Below, one piece after another: positions 21,317 through 33,158 of a stretch of 64,000 nucleotides of DNA. Origin of the DNA: Ascaphus truei (taxonomy: Eukaryota > Chordata > Amphibia > Anura > Ascaphidae). A program made the position numbers and the translations under genes. Every line of letters starts with the position of its first letter. Positions within the stretch are counted from its first letter, which is position 1. Location: NCBI GenBank assembly GCA_036426205.1, contig CM071568.1:219153216-219217215 (forward strand). Direction: 5' to 3'. A model generated the notes under the pieces. It was given only the letters and a program-made list of their open reading frames with translations. It ran no database searches and was not told the origin of the DNA.

Positions 21317-23249
21317 CTGTGAAGACCGAATGAAAAAGATTTAAATGTAACAAGGCCAGTTTCTTTAAACATGTTGATGAATGTGGTTGTGTGATGTAAC
21401 CCTAGTAGCAATTCTCTCATAAAAAAAAAAGTTAAATAGAATTAAAAACAAAAATTAAGCACCTCAAACACTGCTACAATGGATTTTGGACACGTCTTCG
21501 AGAATTAAAATAATCACAAATAGGATCACAAATAGTTGTTGCAAGGTTAAATAATGAATTGAACCGTCTTGGTACACTGTATCAGGTGTCTAGGTATATG
21601 TGGAATGTACATGGACAATGAAGAGTTTATGCTTCACTTCTTTCTGTGCCCTCTCGCATCAAAAGGTGCAATTCACCTTATATATAAAAAACAAGACATT
21701 TACTATTTTCTATAACACAAATTTGAACAGACTTCATTTACACAATATTGTTCGCGTCATATTGTTCACATCATTTGACCTAAAGCAGAAACAATAGAAC
21801 TAAAATAATGACAATATTAACAAGCTATATTTTTTACTCCAGCACGCACACTACTAAAGAAGGTTCGGATAATCTGAATGGGCCACGGTTTGCATAGTTC
21901 TTGTCAAACACGGGATCCCTGACTTAATCTTCCCCTTCTAAAAAAAAAAAAAATGGAAGAAAAAGTTAATTTTGATCACAGCATATAAATGTCTTTTTCC
22001 GGGTACATGAGTTATATAGTGCTCTTAAACATTTAGCAATGATTTCTACAAACGGTCACTAGATCTACAGTATATGGAATAGAAAGTAGCTAATTTCATA
22101 TCAACATACAGGCAGGTGCAAAGCCTTTGTGAAGAGTGATCAATATAGCAAACACTCATAACACCATTACTGCACATTGACAGTTCATTGCAAACATTAA
22201 GTCACTCGCACACCTTTATTAATTACAGGAAATCAATAAAAACCCGTAAGAATTGTCCAAATAGAATTAACATGTGCCCAATTCATAACACCCTTGCCAA
22301 GAGATGGCCCTGATTATTTTTATTTTTTTGCAGTACAAGTGTTAAAATATAAAGTTGGAAAAATGTTATTCTTTTTATTTGCATTTAAGCTTTACACCTC
22401 AATATTGAGGAATTATTCTGTCATATTTGATCCTTAATTTATGGTTTGTATTTAATCATTATAAAGTGTCACGGTGTCACACAGGTGTGGTGAAAGAAAC
22501 AAGTGCTTAACATGAGAACACCAACCCTACAGAGAAAAGGCTTATATGTTTTATTAACAAGCACTGAGCCACTGAGTTATTGAATCAACTGAATAAATAA
22601 AAATGCTTGCAGTGTAATTGCAAAACAGAAGCAGGATCACCTCACAATTATGACAAATACTGTTTTGAAAATAACCATGTATCAAACCAAAAGATTCTTA
22701 GCTATGAGGATTTGCAGTATACATTGATAGGTACAGTGTTATTTCTGAACAATTTAGCCTTTATAATTTATGGAGTTAGATTGTTGGATTATGAATAATT
22801 TACTTTTTTATTGATGCCCCCAATAATAAATAAATAATAATAAAAAATAAAATAAACATATAGCAAATGGTGTGTGCTCTGGACAAAACTATTTTTGCTT
22901 CTGATTAAGTCTTACATGCAAACGTAATGAAAAAAACGAAAGAAAGAAAAATTGGCTTCAAATTGTTTGACCGCCCATGGTGAGAACATGGAAAATACAC
23001 TTAAGGGCATAACAGCATGAATAACCACCAACTATTTCTGCTCATGATAATACGATTCTATAAGGATTCTGGTCCAGATTTACACAACAGCACAGAGCCG
23101 CAAGGCCCACACAGCACCACAAGCCTTACCATAGCTTAATAAGTATGGCCCAGTTTACCCTGGGTTTCTGCAATAAAGTAGATCTTTAAAATCAATCACA
23201 ATTTCACATCTTCTTAACCTCAATACATTTATACTCGACAGGAGTTTAC
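21317..23249 (-). other. Intron D-E
   Basis: A 1.9-kb AT-rich intron; nothing beyond short A and T runs is supported. Confidence 0.85.
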
Positions 23250-23410
23250 CTGCAATTTCATCTATGGTGCTGGCTCTCATATCCAGCATCACTGTGCCAT
23301 TAAGTATACAGCTCCTCAACTCAAAGAGGCTGTGCAGAGAAAGAGTGGCCACATAAGGCTTGCTCCATCTGTCTCCACCATCTTCAACGTCTTCCTCAAA
23401 TTTAAGCCAC
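23250..23410 (-). CDS. slc4a7: SLC4A7 exon D (cytosolic domain)
   Basis: A 161-bp exon: acceptor CTTTTGTTTTAG, completing Arg, then [40 protein letters not shown] and [13 protein letters not shown] plus one base, donor GTAAAC. It is the core of the Band-3 cytosolic fold, the most conserved N-terminal block of Na+-coupled SLC4 proteins. [15 protein letters not shown] fits SLC4A7; SLC4A8 has CLINGTVLLDMHANS. Phase joins exons C and E. Confidence 0.96.
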
Positions 23411-25750
23411 CTAAAACAAAAGATGTTGTAAGTAATATGCATACTCAATGCTGTACAGTAGGTCAGTAGTTCCAACCCTGTTTACATTGCGCATCCCCTG
23501 CTAGAAAAGATTTGTTTTTCACAACCCGCAAATGAATAAATCTTATTGCCTACTCACCAGACTATTGACAACAACTGTTTCACCGAGCCCAGGCAGTATA
23601 GTGTCCTAAGCTTGTGGGGGCAATCCCCAAAACTACACCTCAGTGTGGTGTGCAGACAGCATGGCTGGTTTAACTCTCAAATACTGTGAGAGTTTCCAAA
23701 GTCTTGCCCCACAATACCTTGCTGCTTTAGATGCAAAGGATGGTGCAAAGAGACTTTAGAAGCACCTGTTGTAATTGACAGCTACACCACCCATGCTTAA
23801 TGTGCAGTTTGCGGGCTTTACCAAGTGAGCAGTCAAAACATGGATTCAGGAATTCACAATACTGCCTGGAATGTTCAATTACATTTCTTGAGGGTGAACC
23901 CATTGGAGATACCTCAAGAACCCTTGGGGTTCATGCACCACCTGCTGGTAATAACTGTTGTATAGAAAGCATATTTAACAACAAGATTTCAATTGCGCGT
24001 CAAAAGTGCATCGCAGTGGAGAGAGGAGCGCACTTTATAATAATTTCTACACAATTTCGTGAAACTATTCCTATACTTTACAAGGTGTTCACACACTAAA
24101 ATTGTAGCTTAGGTTGAACATAAATAAATAAATATATCCATGGAGTGGTGACATTTATAGACAACAACCCCCCCCCCCCAAAAAAAAGATATTCCTAATA
24201 CAAAATGTAAATCATTAGGAAGAATAAATATTCACCAATACTGGAGAGGAAGTTATTTTTAGCATGGTATATTTTTCCGTCAAAAATCCAAAATAAGCAC
24301 GGCGATTAGGTGAGAGCTGGCCGCGGTGTGGAAGCAACCCAGAGTCCCCCCCTTATCCAAAATAAAGTACAGATTGGTGTTCATTTGCCATATGGAGACG
24401 TTTCTGCTGACAAATGACACTTGCAGTGCATTTCTCAAAGTATGGCAACCCTGGATCCTTTCAGTAGGTACCCATGGGGTGGACGTAAGGTCAATTATGT
24501 TATAAAATATCTATGTAGGGGCTGGTACTGGGGAAACTTAAGGCACGGTTAAAGAAAGGTGTAGACCAATGCTGGCAGATCATGGAGCAGGGATAAAGGA
24601 AAAGCCAATGAGGTCCTGGCCCCCCCCGAGTCACAAGGGCTCCTCCGGAGTGGGCCCAACCCGATGGGGTAATTATAAGGATATGAAAGTTTATGCAATA
24701 TTTACTTATGTATGGCGATGTGATTATGTTGTGACTAATGTAAACTGTCTCCCTCCCCCAGCCCCTCCACCCCCGATTTAATTTATGTATTATACCCCCT
24801 TTTTTCTTTTATGTACCCTGCCGTCAAAATCAATACAAAATTGGAGTTTCAAAAGAAAAAAAAAAAAAATCCAAAATAAATATAGCAGGAACAGATCATT
24901 TTAAAATGTTGAGAACCAATCAACTCTTAAATTTATTAAATAATAACATTTACACGGTTATATCTGATTTTTTACAGCAGGTTTTCACTATGCCCTTTCT
25001 TATTATTTTTGGTGTACCTTATTTCATATTGATGATCTTAAAAAGATGCATTTGATGACCAGATAAAAACTTTTAAATCCAAAGGCAAAATCTCCCACTA
25101 TGAAAGTGCTTGAGATAAAAATACAAAGTAAAAAAGTGCTGCTGAAGATACGAATTCCGATTTTGTCATCTTGGTGGGTTTTTTTTCTTTTATTTCTTGA
25201 AGATCATATAATGAAACTGAAATCTTATTTCATGTTTGAGAATACAGAACTACCAAAAAGTACTAGCAGATCTCTTCAGAATGCTACAACTTCAAAAATA
25301 AAAATAGAAAAAAGGGAAGGTAAATAGATAAGAGTCCGTGGTCAAAGCCTAAAGGGCTTCTCTGAATGTGAAAAAATGGGGATTCTTGCTATCAGTTCCT
25401 TTTCTTCTATTCCATCCATGCCAGTTCAAGCAAATGGGGATAAGGCCCCGCCCTCCTTAGGAGTGATGACATGATTATGACATCATAATCATGCAAACAG
25501 AGGAGTCACCTTTTCGGTTCCTCATCCAATCAGATCGCGTTGAGCTCTCCATAGGAGCGCAGATGCCTCACCCCTATAAAACGAGCAAACAGCCCATGAC
25601 ATGGTAGCTATGTAATGGGCTCTAAGGTACCTTTAAGCACTAGAAGGTATGTGATTGAATAGCACAACTTCGTAAATATTGCCCTCTATATAGGAGTGTC
25701 GAAGAATGATGCAGCAAGCTATGGCGTATCTGCACACTGTTAAACCTCAC
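23411..25750 (-). other. Intron C-D
   Basis: A 2.3-kb intron containing a 5'-truncated LINE insertion (24297-24864) and a promoter-like repeat patch around 25430-25600. Nothing else is supported. Confidence 0.8.
24297..24864 (+). mobile_element. 5'-truncated LINE (L1-like) insertion with poly-A and TSD
   Basis: The segment ends in CAAAAG plus a run of A residues and is bracketed by AAAAATCCAAAATAA at 24282-24296 and again at 24865-24879, an identical 15-bp duplication. Long duplications plus a 3' poly-A tail are the hallmarks of target-primed reverse transcription. The body has the look of a LINE 3' UTR (ending near ATCAATACAAAATTGGAG), with no clear reverse transcriptase motif, so family assignment is tentative. 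The duplication is identical, so the insertion is fairly young. Confidence 0.75.
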
Positions 25751-25889
25751 CGTGCGGTTTCTTTCCATTCAGAATCCTCACCATCCCGAAAACACAGCTC
25801 ATCCATTTCTGTGAAGAGGTCATGAGGAATGTGCTCTTCATCGTCGTCCTCCGTACCAAGAATAAACTGTACTCGTTGGGATGGGGTGT
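25751..25889 (-). CDS. slc4a7: SLC4A7 exon C (cytosolic domain)
   Basis: A 139-bp exon: acceptor CCTCCCTCAG, completing Asp, then TPSQRVQFILGTEDDDEEHI, PHDLFTEMDELCFRDGEDSE and WKETA plus two bases of Arg, donor GTGAGG. The FILGTEDDDEEHIPHDLFTEMDEL stretch is conserved across the SLC4A7/8/10 subgroup; the three-Asp form and CFRDGE favour SLC4A7. The phase is exact on both sides. Confidence 0.95.
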
Positions 25890-27031
25890 CTGAGGGAGGC
25901 ACAGCACACAAATGCAATCATTCTTTTTTTTTTCCCCCTCCTGATTTTTCTTTTTAACAAAAATTATAGATCTTTTAAAATACACTACAAATAATACATT
26001 TGAAAATACATGCACTTGTATACAGGAATTTTTTTTATTAAATTCCAGTCATTAGAGCACTGATTTTCCTGAGACAGACTGAAGAGGACTCCTGAAATAT
26101 TGCACATAATAGAATGTATCCCATTAAAGATGTCCTATGTTTACTAGGCCACAAGTTGATTTTCCTGCAAGTTGGATTTCTCTATTTGCTAACAATAAGT
26201 TAACCCTCCACTTGTAATTAGAATCCAATAGCTAATTTCAATCCCTAGAACAAATCATCAGAAGTATAAAGAGAATTGTAAAGTGCAAGAACCAGCGTAA
26301 AATAGAATGAATTATGATTTGAAATGTGAGATAGTACTTAGCCAGGTTCAGAAAGTAAAAAATATGGCCTTTTCTTTCAAGGTACAAAAGTAGGCAAATA
26401 AATAAATAAATAAAAACAGAAGACTAGATTTCAGTTAAGAACATGGTGTTCAAAACATTGTACATCTTCATTGCTGTCATCACTGCTACAAAATAGCTTA
26501 CACTAACACACATATTTATTGCTGGATCCCAAAACCAGAAGAGATAATGGCTCACATATCAAAGAGTAGGTGTCAAATTTCAGTCTACAAATAGCCAATA
26601 CGGGTACAAACAGTATAACATAGCAATGCTGGGACACTATTAACAGAGGTTAAATCGAGTTATGTCTGTGGGTGCTGGAGGTGACTGCAAAGTGTTGAAA
26701 TATTTTCCAAGCTATCTTGGCATTAGAGTGGCTGAGTATTGTCACAAGTGGCATCTTACAATGTGCTAAACATCTCTGCAGAGATGAGTGCAAATTAAAT
26801 AAATAAAAGACTTACGGGTTCCTACTCAACGTGTTTCCTCCATTCAAATGGAGGAGACTAAAATAGCATTACATTAATATATAATAATGAAGTGCCATTA
26901 CAAAGGGCTGAAATTAACTGGATTATGAAAATATACTCTGATACCACCCACCGTTTATATTTGAATGTATTTCTGTTCCAATAAACAGTATATACAGCTG
27001 TAAAGTATCAAACATGGTTAAGAATGTTTAC
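25890..27031 (-). other. Intron B-C
   Basis: A 1.1-kb AT-rich intron. I see nothing else in it. Confidence 0.85.
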
Positions 27032-27175
27032 CATAGTTGGGAGACTCTCTACCATCCTCTTTATCATTCTCCTTTTCTCTTCTTCTCCGGTGATGCTTGT
27101 GGCCTCGATGTTTATGTCGTCGACGGCTCGATCTGCCAAGTGGTACATGCACACCAATATAAACAGCTCTGTGAC
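27032..27175 (-). CDS. slc4a7: SLC4A7 exon B (His/Arg-rich N-terminal region)
   Basis: A 144-bp exon: acceptor CTTTTGTACAAAG, then two bases completing Ser, HRAVYIGVHVPLGRSSRRRH, KHRGHKHHRRRREKENDKED and GRESPNY plus one base, donor GTAAAC. The basic His/Arg cluster is the typical N-terminal feature of SLC4A7 and its neighbours; in mammalian NBCn1 the N-terminus is a docking surface for regulators. Relatives have SKES before the Arg run, where this species has LGRSS. The phase fits exons A and C exactly. Confidence 0.93.
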
Positions 27176-29235
27176 CTTTGTACAAAAGAAATAAATAATA
27201 ATGTCAGCAAAGTGTTTAGTTATGAACACACAGCAAAAAAACAAACTTTGTCATGTACATTACAAACACATGGGATGGCCAGTCAATTGGGCAACATTTG
27301 ACATTGTAGGCTATATAGCAGAACAATTTTGTTTATTTTCAATCTTATTTTACTGTAGTGCCGTATTGAATGGCACAGTCTATTTGTAACTAAAATGAGC
27401 TAATAACAGGTGTGAGATAAATATGTTAAAATAAGCCAATTTATTTTTTGTTTTTGTATTGATTGGTCACTCTGGTCTGCTACACTTCTCTGGATTAGGT
27501 CATCAGAATTGTTATACACCTTGTGTAAAAAGAGAGAAGGGTGGGGACCTCACGGAAAGAGAAGTGCTGTAAAACCCACCTTCAACTATAGGTTACAAGG
27601 TTTACAACCACTGCCAGGAAAACTTTAAACAAAGTTGGCCCTATATAGAACTGCACCTGTAATGGACAATTTAGAAAAAACGGAGCTAAACCGGTCGCCA
27701 TAATGATATGGCTTCCCCACACTGTGTGTGATAAACATATTACATAAGGGCACTCCACTTTAAATGTAGGTGGAAGAATCGAGGCTTTGAAAAATAAATA
27801 TTAATAAGCAGGAAGAAAAAAACCACACAAAAATTAGATATCACACATTGCACAAACGCTGGTGCAATATTTGACGCAAAATGTAATGCTGTTCCATTGA
27901 AAGAAATGGTAACGTGCATTTTCTTTTAGTGTGCGCAATATTTCAATTTTTTTTTTCCATGCAATGTGTTGTGTTAACGGGACCAACAAAGTCACCTAAA
28001 TCTGTATGTAAAGAAATGTTGAAAAAATGAAATGACAGAAAATAAATTAAAAAACACACAATTACAATCCCAGCATCACAGCTAGCAATTTGTTCCTACA
28101 ACAAAAATAATAAATCTAGCTATGTTGAGGTATTAAATAAAATAAATAAATCACTGCAGTACAGTAGTGCACAAAGAAGACTTGAGCACATACACATCTC
28201 AAAGGCTTGGGGGAATGTGAGGCATATACGGTACTCATACAGTAAGTCTTGTTATTCTAGAAATACTCCATTATAAAAGCAAAGAACCATTACTCAAATT
28301 AAAATCCTCAACAAGACCAGTACTACATATTTGATGTTAAGTCAGGCACTGCCACCTTTAGATAAAACCACAAGGAAAAAAAACTAACCAGCAACTAACT
28401 GTAGTATTAAAATACTACTACACATTTGAAACTCAAGAGAGCAGAGAAGTGAGTCGAGAGTCCCTCAGCGATATAGCGAGGGACCACAAACACCTGTTGT
28501 GGAAACAGGTTTTCAGCAAATTTTGAAACTAAAAGGTTATTAGGGCAGCAGTAACGCCTAACGCCACCAACCTCTTCGGCCCCCCCCCCCCCCCCCCTAT
28601 TTTTTTTTTTTTTGTTTAAAGCATGAGAACCTGGGTTTGGTGGTGGGGGTTGGGGGGAACCATATGGTGCCCAGCGCTGAAAAATTGCATGGTTCAGCAA
28701 GAGGCCAACCTGGTTCTCATACTGTATATAGAATATCAATACTAAAAAATAAATAAATAAAAAATCGGCCATACGGCCGCGGGAGTACTGCATTAAATGT
28801 TAACATCCACACACAAAATGTGAAAACATCCTGGAGAAGCAGACCATAAACTAAACTAATCTAAGTGTCACAAAACGGCACTTTGCACAGTAAAAGAATT
28901 AGCCTTTTAACCTCAAAAAACAATTATAGGAAAACTGGAAAAGGGTGTTCACTAGGGAAACTTTCCAAAGCAGGCGTCAAGTGAGTGATTACCAAAGAGG
29001 AAGTGACATTTCTGCCCTTGGCGATACTGTACCTCAACTTTGAGAACATTTGGAGTCGGTAAGGGTGGACCATCAATAAGTAAGAATGACAGGCAGCTTG
29101 GGAGGTACAGGAAATCTTTACAGTTTAAAAACGAATCCATTCATTGTAACCTCTGCTGACAGAGGAGAAAGAAATGTAGGCTACAGACAGTTAAGAACTC
29201 TTGACACATTGAGAAAAAGGATGAGTGCTCTATGA

Positions 29236-29518
29236 CAGGGGTGCGCAAACTTCTGTTGCTGCGCCCCCCTACAGTCACTCCCCCGGTGCTCGTGCCGCCC
29301 TTACCGACCTGCCATGTGACGTGTTGCCATGCCGATGGGCGTCAACCCTGGTTCATGTGATGTCACATGACCCCGTGGAGTCATTTGACGACGCGCGTCA
29401 TCTGAAGCTGGATGAACCTCTGTAAGTTCAGTTGCAGAGGCCTCACGCGATCCCCTGGTATTTAATTTAAATGGCTTGGGGAAGAGCGCGGGGCCCCTGC
29501 AAATGCTGCGCCCCCCAG
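29236..29518. mobile_element. hAT MITE, CAGGGGTGCGCAAAC family
   Basis: It starts CAGGGGTGCGCAAACTTCTG and ends GCTGCGCCCCCCAG. TCTATGAC occurs at both edges (29229-29236 and 29519-29526), so the exact boundary may be one base off. The interior has TCACATGACC, GTCATTTGACG and GCGCGTCA words shared with the four other copies in this cluster. After it, 29527-29757 ends in TTGAGAACCACTGCTG, the right end of another, incomplete hAT-like repeat. Confidence 0.7.
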
Positions 29519-29841
29519 TCTATGACAATGGAAGGGGTGGGGGGGAGGGCGATTGTGTAGTGTGTTGAGAATAAAGGGTAAGTATGAATTGTGATTGTGT
29601 AATAAGGGGGCAAGTGTGGTGGGATTGTACATGTGAGACGGAGGGCGAGTACAGTGCGCGTTATTGAGAAGTGTTGCATGTGGTCTGGGTGATGCCCAAA
29701 GATTTAAAAAATCCTCCGGGGGTTCCCATGCTCCAAAAAGCTTGAGAACCACTGCTGTCAAGTTTTATTCTTTCAAGTTGGATGTTTTCCTATGAAATAT
29801 ATGGTTTCTGATCTCTACAGTGATCAAAGTGTGATGGGTAA

Positions 29842-30023
29842 GGCTTTGTCCATAGTGCAGGATAGAAACAAACACTAGGGCACCAATGCATATGCGCATA
29901 GTGCGCGCGAACATGCACTACAGGGAGAGCGGCACTTCGCAATACAAACAAGGTTGTATTTCAAGCACGACGCCAGGTCACGGAGGAGAGCGGAAGCTAG
30001 CGCGTTCTATTATGGATGCGGCC
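29842..30023. mobile_element. PIF/Harbinger-type MITE
   Basis: A 182-bp element with inverted ends GGCTTTGTCCATAGTGCAG and CTATTATGGATGCGGCC, flanked by TAA (29839-29841, 30024-30026). The ends match those of the 553-bp element at 32585. Three-base TWA duplications are typical of Harbinger transposons. Confidence 0.65.
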
Positions 30024-30281
30024 TAATGAGGACATAGGACAACTGCTTTTTATCTACAGGTCCATAGTACTACAACTTCATGTTACAAACTTACAGTTAC
30101 ACTTTCCATTGAAGTAAACATCTTTATTTCTGCTTTTTAAAGTACAGAGAGTAGCAATCTTTCAAAAATATGGTCCAAGTAGAAATAGCCACGTTAGTCC
30201 AGTTGTGACAGAATAAAGGAGTACCTCAGCATTAGGTGATATCAATTGTTAGTCCAAATTATAAGGTACCATAAAATAAGC

Positions 30282-30554
30282 CAGGTGTGCGGGTTATGGG
30301 CGATTGCAGAGGCCCCGCCCTCTTCCCCAAGGCATTGAAATTAAATGCCGGGGGATCACGTGAGGCCTCTGCAACTGAACTTACCGAGGTTCAGATGGCT
30401 GGTGTGACGAGTCGCTATTGCAACGCGGTGTGAAATGACATGATATCACATGACCCCGCGGCATCATTTGACGCCAACCTAAGAGATAAAGGGGGGCGCG
30501 AGCAGTGAAAGGAGCTGGCAGGCGGGCACAGCTTCAAAAGTTTGCGCACCCCTG
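30282..30554. mobile_element. hAT MITE in left arm of the fold-back
   Basis: A 273-bp element with left end CAGGTGTGCG and right end GTTTGCGCACCCCTG. Flanks AAATAAGC (30274-30281) and AGATAAGC (30555-30562) form an 8-bp duplication with one change. Its interior is the reverse complement of the copy at 30677. Confidence 0.8.
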
Positions 30555-30676
30555 AGATAAGCTTTGAAGAGTTCTCCTTTCTTCCTCAGGTGTGCAATAC
30601 TGATTCATGGAATCTTTGTAAACCGGTATTGCTGACTTGAGGAAGAGAGGAGAACTCTCGAAAGCGTATCTTATGG

Positions 30677-30990
30677 CAGGGGAGAGCAATCTTTTTCCCC
30701 TGCGCCCCCCTGCCGGCTGTCCTCGCCCCTCCCCCCTCTTTACCTAGGCTCTGGCGTTCTGGCTTCATGATGTCACATTACCATGGCAACACGCCGTCAC
30801 ATGACCCAACAGTGTAATTTGAAGCCGTGTTGCCATGGCGATGCGTCACCAGAAGCTGTCTGAACCAAGGTAAGGAGCAGTTACAGAGGCCTTCGCCGCT
30901 TCCCCGGCATTTCATTTAAATGCCTTTGGGACGCGCTGGGCCTCTGTAACCCCCCCAGAGAATCTTGTGCCCCTAGTTTGCGCACCCCTG
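30677..30990. mobile_element. hAT MITE in right arm of the fold-back
   Basis: A 314-bp element with left end CAGGGGAGAGCAATC and right end GTTTGCGCACCCCTG. Flanks TCTTATGG (30669-30676) and TGTTATGG (30991-30998). The interior carries ATTACCATGGCAACACGCC, GTCACATGACC and CATTTCATTTAAATGCC, the last conserved in the copies at 29.2 and 34.6 kb. Confidence 0.82.
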
Positions 30991-31544
30991 TGTTATGGTA
31001 CCTTATTTATTTGGAATAACAATTGATATCACCCAATACTGTAATACTCATTTATGTTGCACTAAATTATGGTCCAAATTGCTTTTTTCCAATGTTTAAC
31101 TAAATTTGATTTTTTTTTTTTGCATGTCCTCATCTGTGTGACTGGATTACTGTTTGATTTCAAGTGCTGTTTATATCAAGTGTAATGTCGGTAATAGACC
31201 GACAATAGGGGTCTATCCTTATGTAGCGATCCGCTACTACTGGCACAGTCCCAGATATCTGACATATTCATGTCAAGATTATTATTTTTTCTTTGTACAT
31301 CATTTATTTTAACATTTAAATTGAATAATAAAGATTATTTTTAATCAATACACTAATCATCATTGATAATTGAGTGCTACTTCAACTGAGTTCTTTCTCT
31401 TTCGGTTTATTGCAAATACAATTCTCAGTCAAGCACCTTATCTACACCATTAAAAACTTACCTGTTAGCTGAGCAGAGGTTTACTTTCCTTTCCCACCCC
31501 TGCCATACTTTTCCCATGGTATATATTATATCACCTGGCACCTG

Positions 31545-31990
31545 GCCCCGATGGCATACATCCATGAGTTCTTAAGGAGCCAAATTCAGTAATAGTCAAA
31601 CCATTACATGTAATATTCAAGGACTCCATTTCCACAGGTTCAGTACCACAAGATTGGCATAAAGCAGACGTGATGCATATATTTTAAAAGGGAGCCACCG
31701 GAGAGCAACCGGGAAGTATAGACCTGTAAGCCTGACATCAATAGTGGGGAAGCTACATGGAGGTTTAGAATGGGATAATATTCAGGAATACAGAATGGAA
31801 AACAAAATTATTAGTAATAGTCTGCATGGATTTTTGAAGGATAGCCATTTTAAACTAACCTTATTAATTCCTTTGAGGAGGCAAGTAAGAATTTAGACCA
31901 GGGTAACGCAGTTGATGTGGTCTACTTAGATTTTGCAAAGGCTTTTGATCCGGTTCCACACAGGAGGCTAGTGTGAAAAATAAAGCAAAT
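31545..31990 (+). pseudogene. CR1-type LINE reverse transcriptase fragment
   Basis: Translated with several frame shifts, this segment shows the order of conserved blocks of CR1-clade reverse transcriptase: GPDG-like start, KYRPVSLTSIVGKL, SLHGFLKD and DVVYLDFAKAFDPVPH. The last is the block that includes a catalytic Asp. Internal stops and frameshifts show it is dead. It reads on the plus strand, antisense to SLC4A7. Confidence 0.82.
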
Positions 31991-32209
31991 TGGACTTGGT
32001 AAATTAGGAATAGGGCTCAGCTACTAAGTGAGGTTATTAGGAATAGGGCTCAAATACCAAGTGAGATTATTAGGGATATTAAAAAATTTTTTTTTATAAA
32101 TTATATATTATAATTAAAATAATTTATAAATTATTTTATTTTAATTACAATGTATAATTTATACATTAATATTTTATAATTTCTAAATTATGTAAAATAA
32201 TTTATAAAA

Positions 32210-32285
32210 TTTTACAGGAATCGAACCCAAGATCTTTCATATGCTATTACTAATTCTCTACCTCCACGCCACAGTGATTGTGTAA
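32210..32285 (-). repeat. tRNA-derived SINE head
   Basis: On the minus strand, GGCGTGGAGGTAGAGAATTA (A-box-like) is followed about 40 bases later by GGGTTCGATTCCTG, a good B box of a Pol III promoter, and then an AT-rich tail (about 32080-32210 on the plus strand). This is the layout of a tRNA-derived SINE. It is inserted inside the broken CR1 LINE. Which tRNA it came from I cannot say. Confidence 0.55.
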
Positions 32286-32339
32286 CACGATCTCATTCTG
32301 TGGAACCCAAGGACTGCGTTATAACTGGGTTCAGCTGTA

Positions 32340-32584
32340 ATTCCCAAAGTCATGCAGTAGCTGCAAAGGCAAACAAGATCTTATCTTGCATTGAACATGC
32401 AATGGATGGAAGTAAACATCATTATGCCCCTTTATAAAGCATTAGTAAGACCACATCTTGAATATGGAGTACAATTTTGGGCACCTCTCCATAGAAAAGA
32501 TATTATAGAACTAGAGAGTGCAGAGAAGAGCCACCAAATCACTAAAGCGGATGGATAATCTGATTTATGAGGAGAGATGACTAA
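32340..32584 (+). pseudogene. CR1-type LINE, C-terminal ORF2 fragment
   Basis: The translation gives [14 protein letters not shown], then [17 protein letters not shown] after a frameshift, and ELESAEK. This is the typical block after the reverse transcriptase domain of CR1 elements (ANK..L, PHLEY.VQFWAP, KD...LE..Q). It is continuous with 31545-31990 in origin, separated by the SINE insertion and an AT-rich patch. Confidence 0.8.
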
Positions 32585-33137
32585 GGCCTCGGCCATGGTC
32601 AGCACTTACTCACTGAACCGTGCTGACGCTCGCTCATGCTTGGCACTGAGCCCCTACAGCCGCAATTAAAGCGGCTTTAGTAGGGGCTCGCGCATGCTTT
32701 CCCTTGCGTGCTGATGCGTGCTTAAACAGAGCCGACAGTCAGTTTTTAGATTCACGCGCTGACTCCGCTCACGTGACGCCTCAGCATCCAATGAAAGGAC
32801 GAGGTGAGCAGAACAGGGAAATGGGAACGGGGAGTGATTGCCTGCCGCCAGCGGGGTGAGTTGGGAGACTTGAAAAGGGGTTTAAATATGTTGCATGGGG
32901 GACGGGGAGATGCCCACCTCATAGTTGTTGCTGGGGGGGGGGGTGAATGAAGGGACTTGCCCCATTGACATACGCACCACGCATGCACAATGACGCGACC
33001 TCGGCGCCGCGTGAGTCCCACCTCCCGCCCCGCCTCGCGAGTACGCTCCCTGTCTCGGAGGCAAGGACAGGAAAAAGCAGCACCGATGGCTGTGGCGGCA
33101 TAGCGTCAGCACGCAAGGACACACTATGGACGCGGCC
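32585..33137. mobile_element. PIF/Harbinger-type MITE, 553 bp
   Basis: Ends GGCCTCGGCCATGGTCAGCAC and ACACTATGGACGCGGCC are imperfect inverted repeats, flanked by TAA (32582-32584 and 33138-33140). The termini match the shorter element at 29842. It cuts the CR1 LINE. Confidence 0.7.
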
Positions 33138-33158
33138 TAAGAGGGGATATGTTGACTA

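Larger units (their letters stand above)
30190..31060. repeat. Fold-back element interrupted by two mirror-placed MITEs
   Basis: The left arm (about 30190-30281 and 30555-30612) and right arm (about 30618-30676 and 30991-31060) are inverted copies of the 17.8-kb fold-back family: ATTAGGTGATATCAATTGTT on the left, AACAATTGATATCACCCAAT on the right, and CTTCCTCAG/CTTGAGGAAG at the centre. Each arm has received one hAT MITE. Confidence 0.8.

Noticed and set aside
28622..28720. Possible 100-bp MITE with ends ATGAGAACCTGGG and CCTGGTTCTCAT
   Set aside because: The inverted ends are short and imperfect, and I found no target-site duplication.
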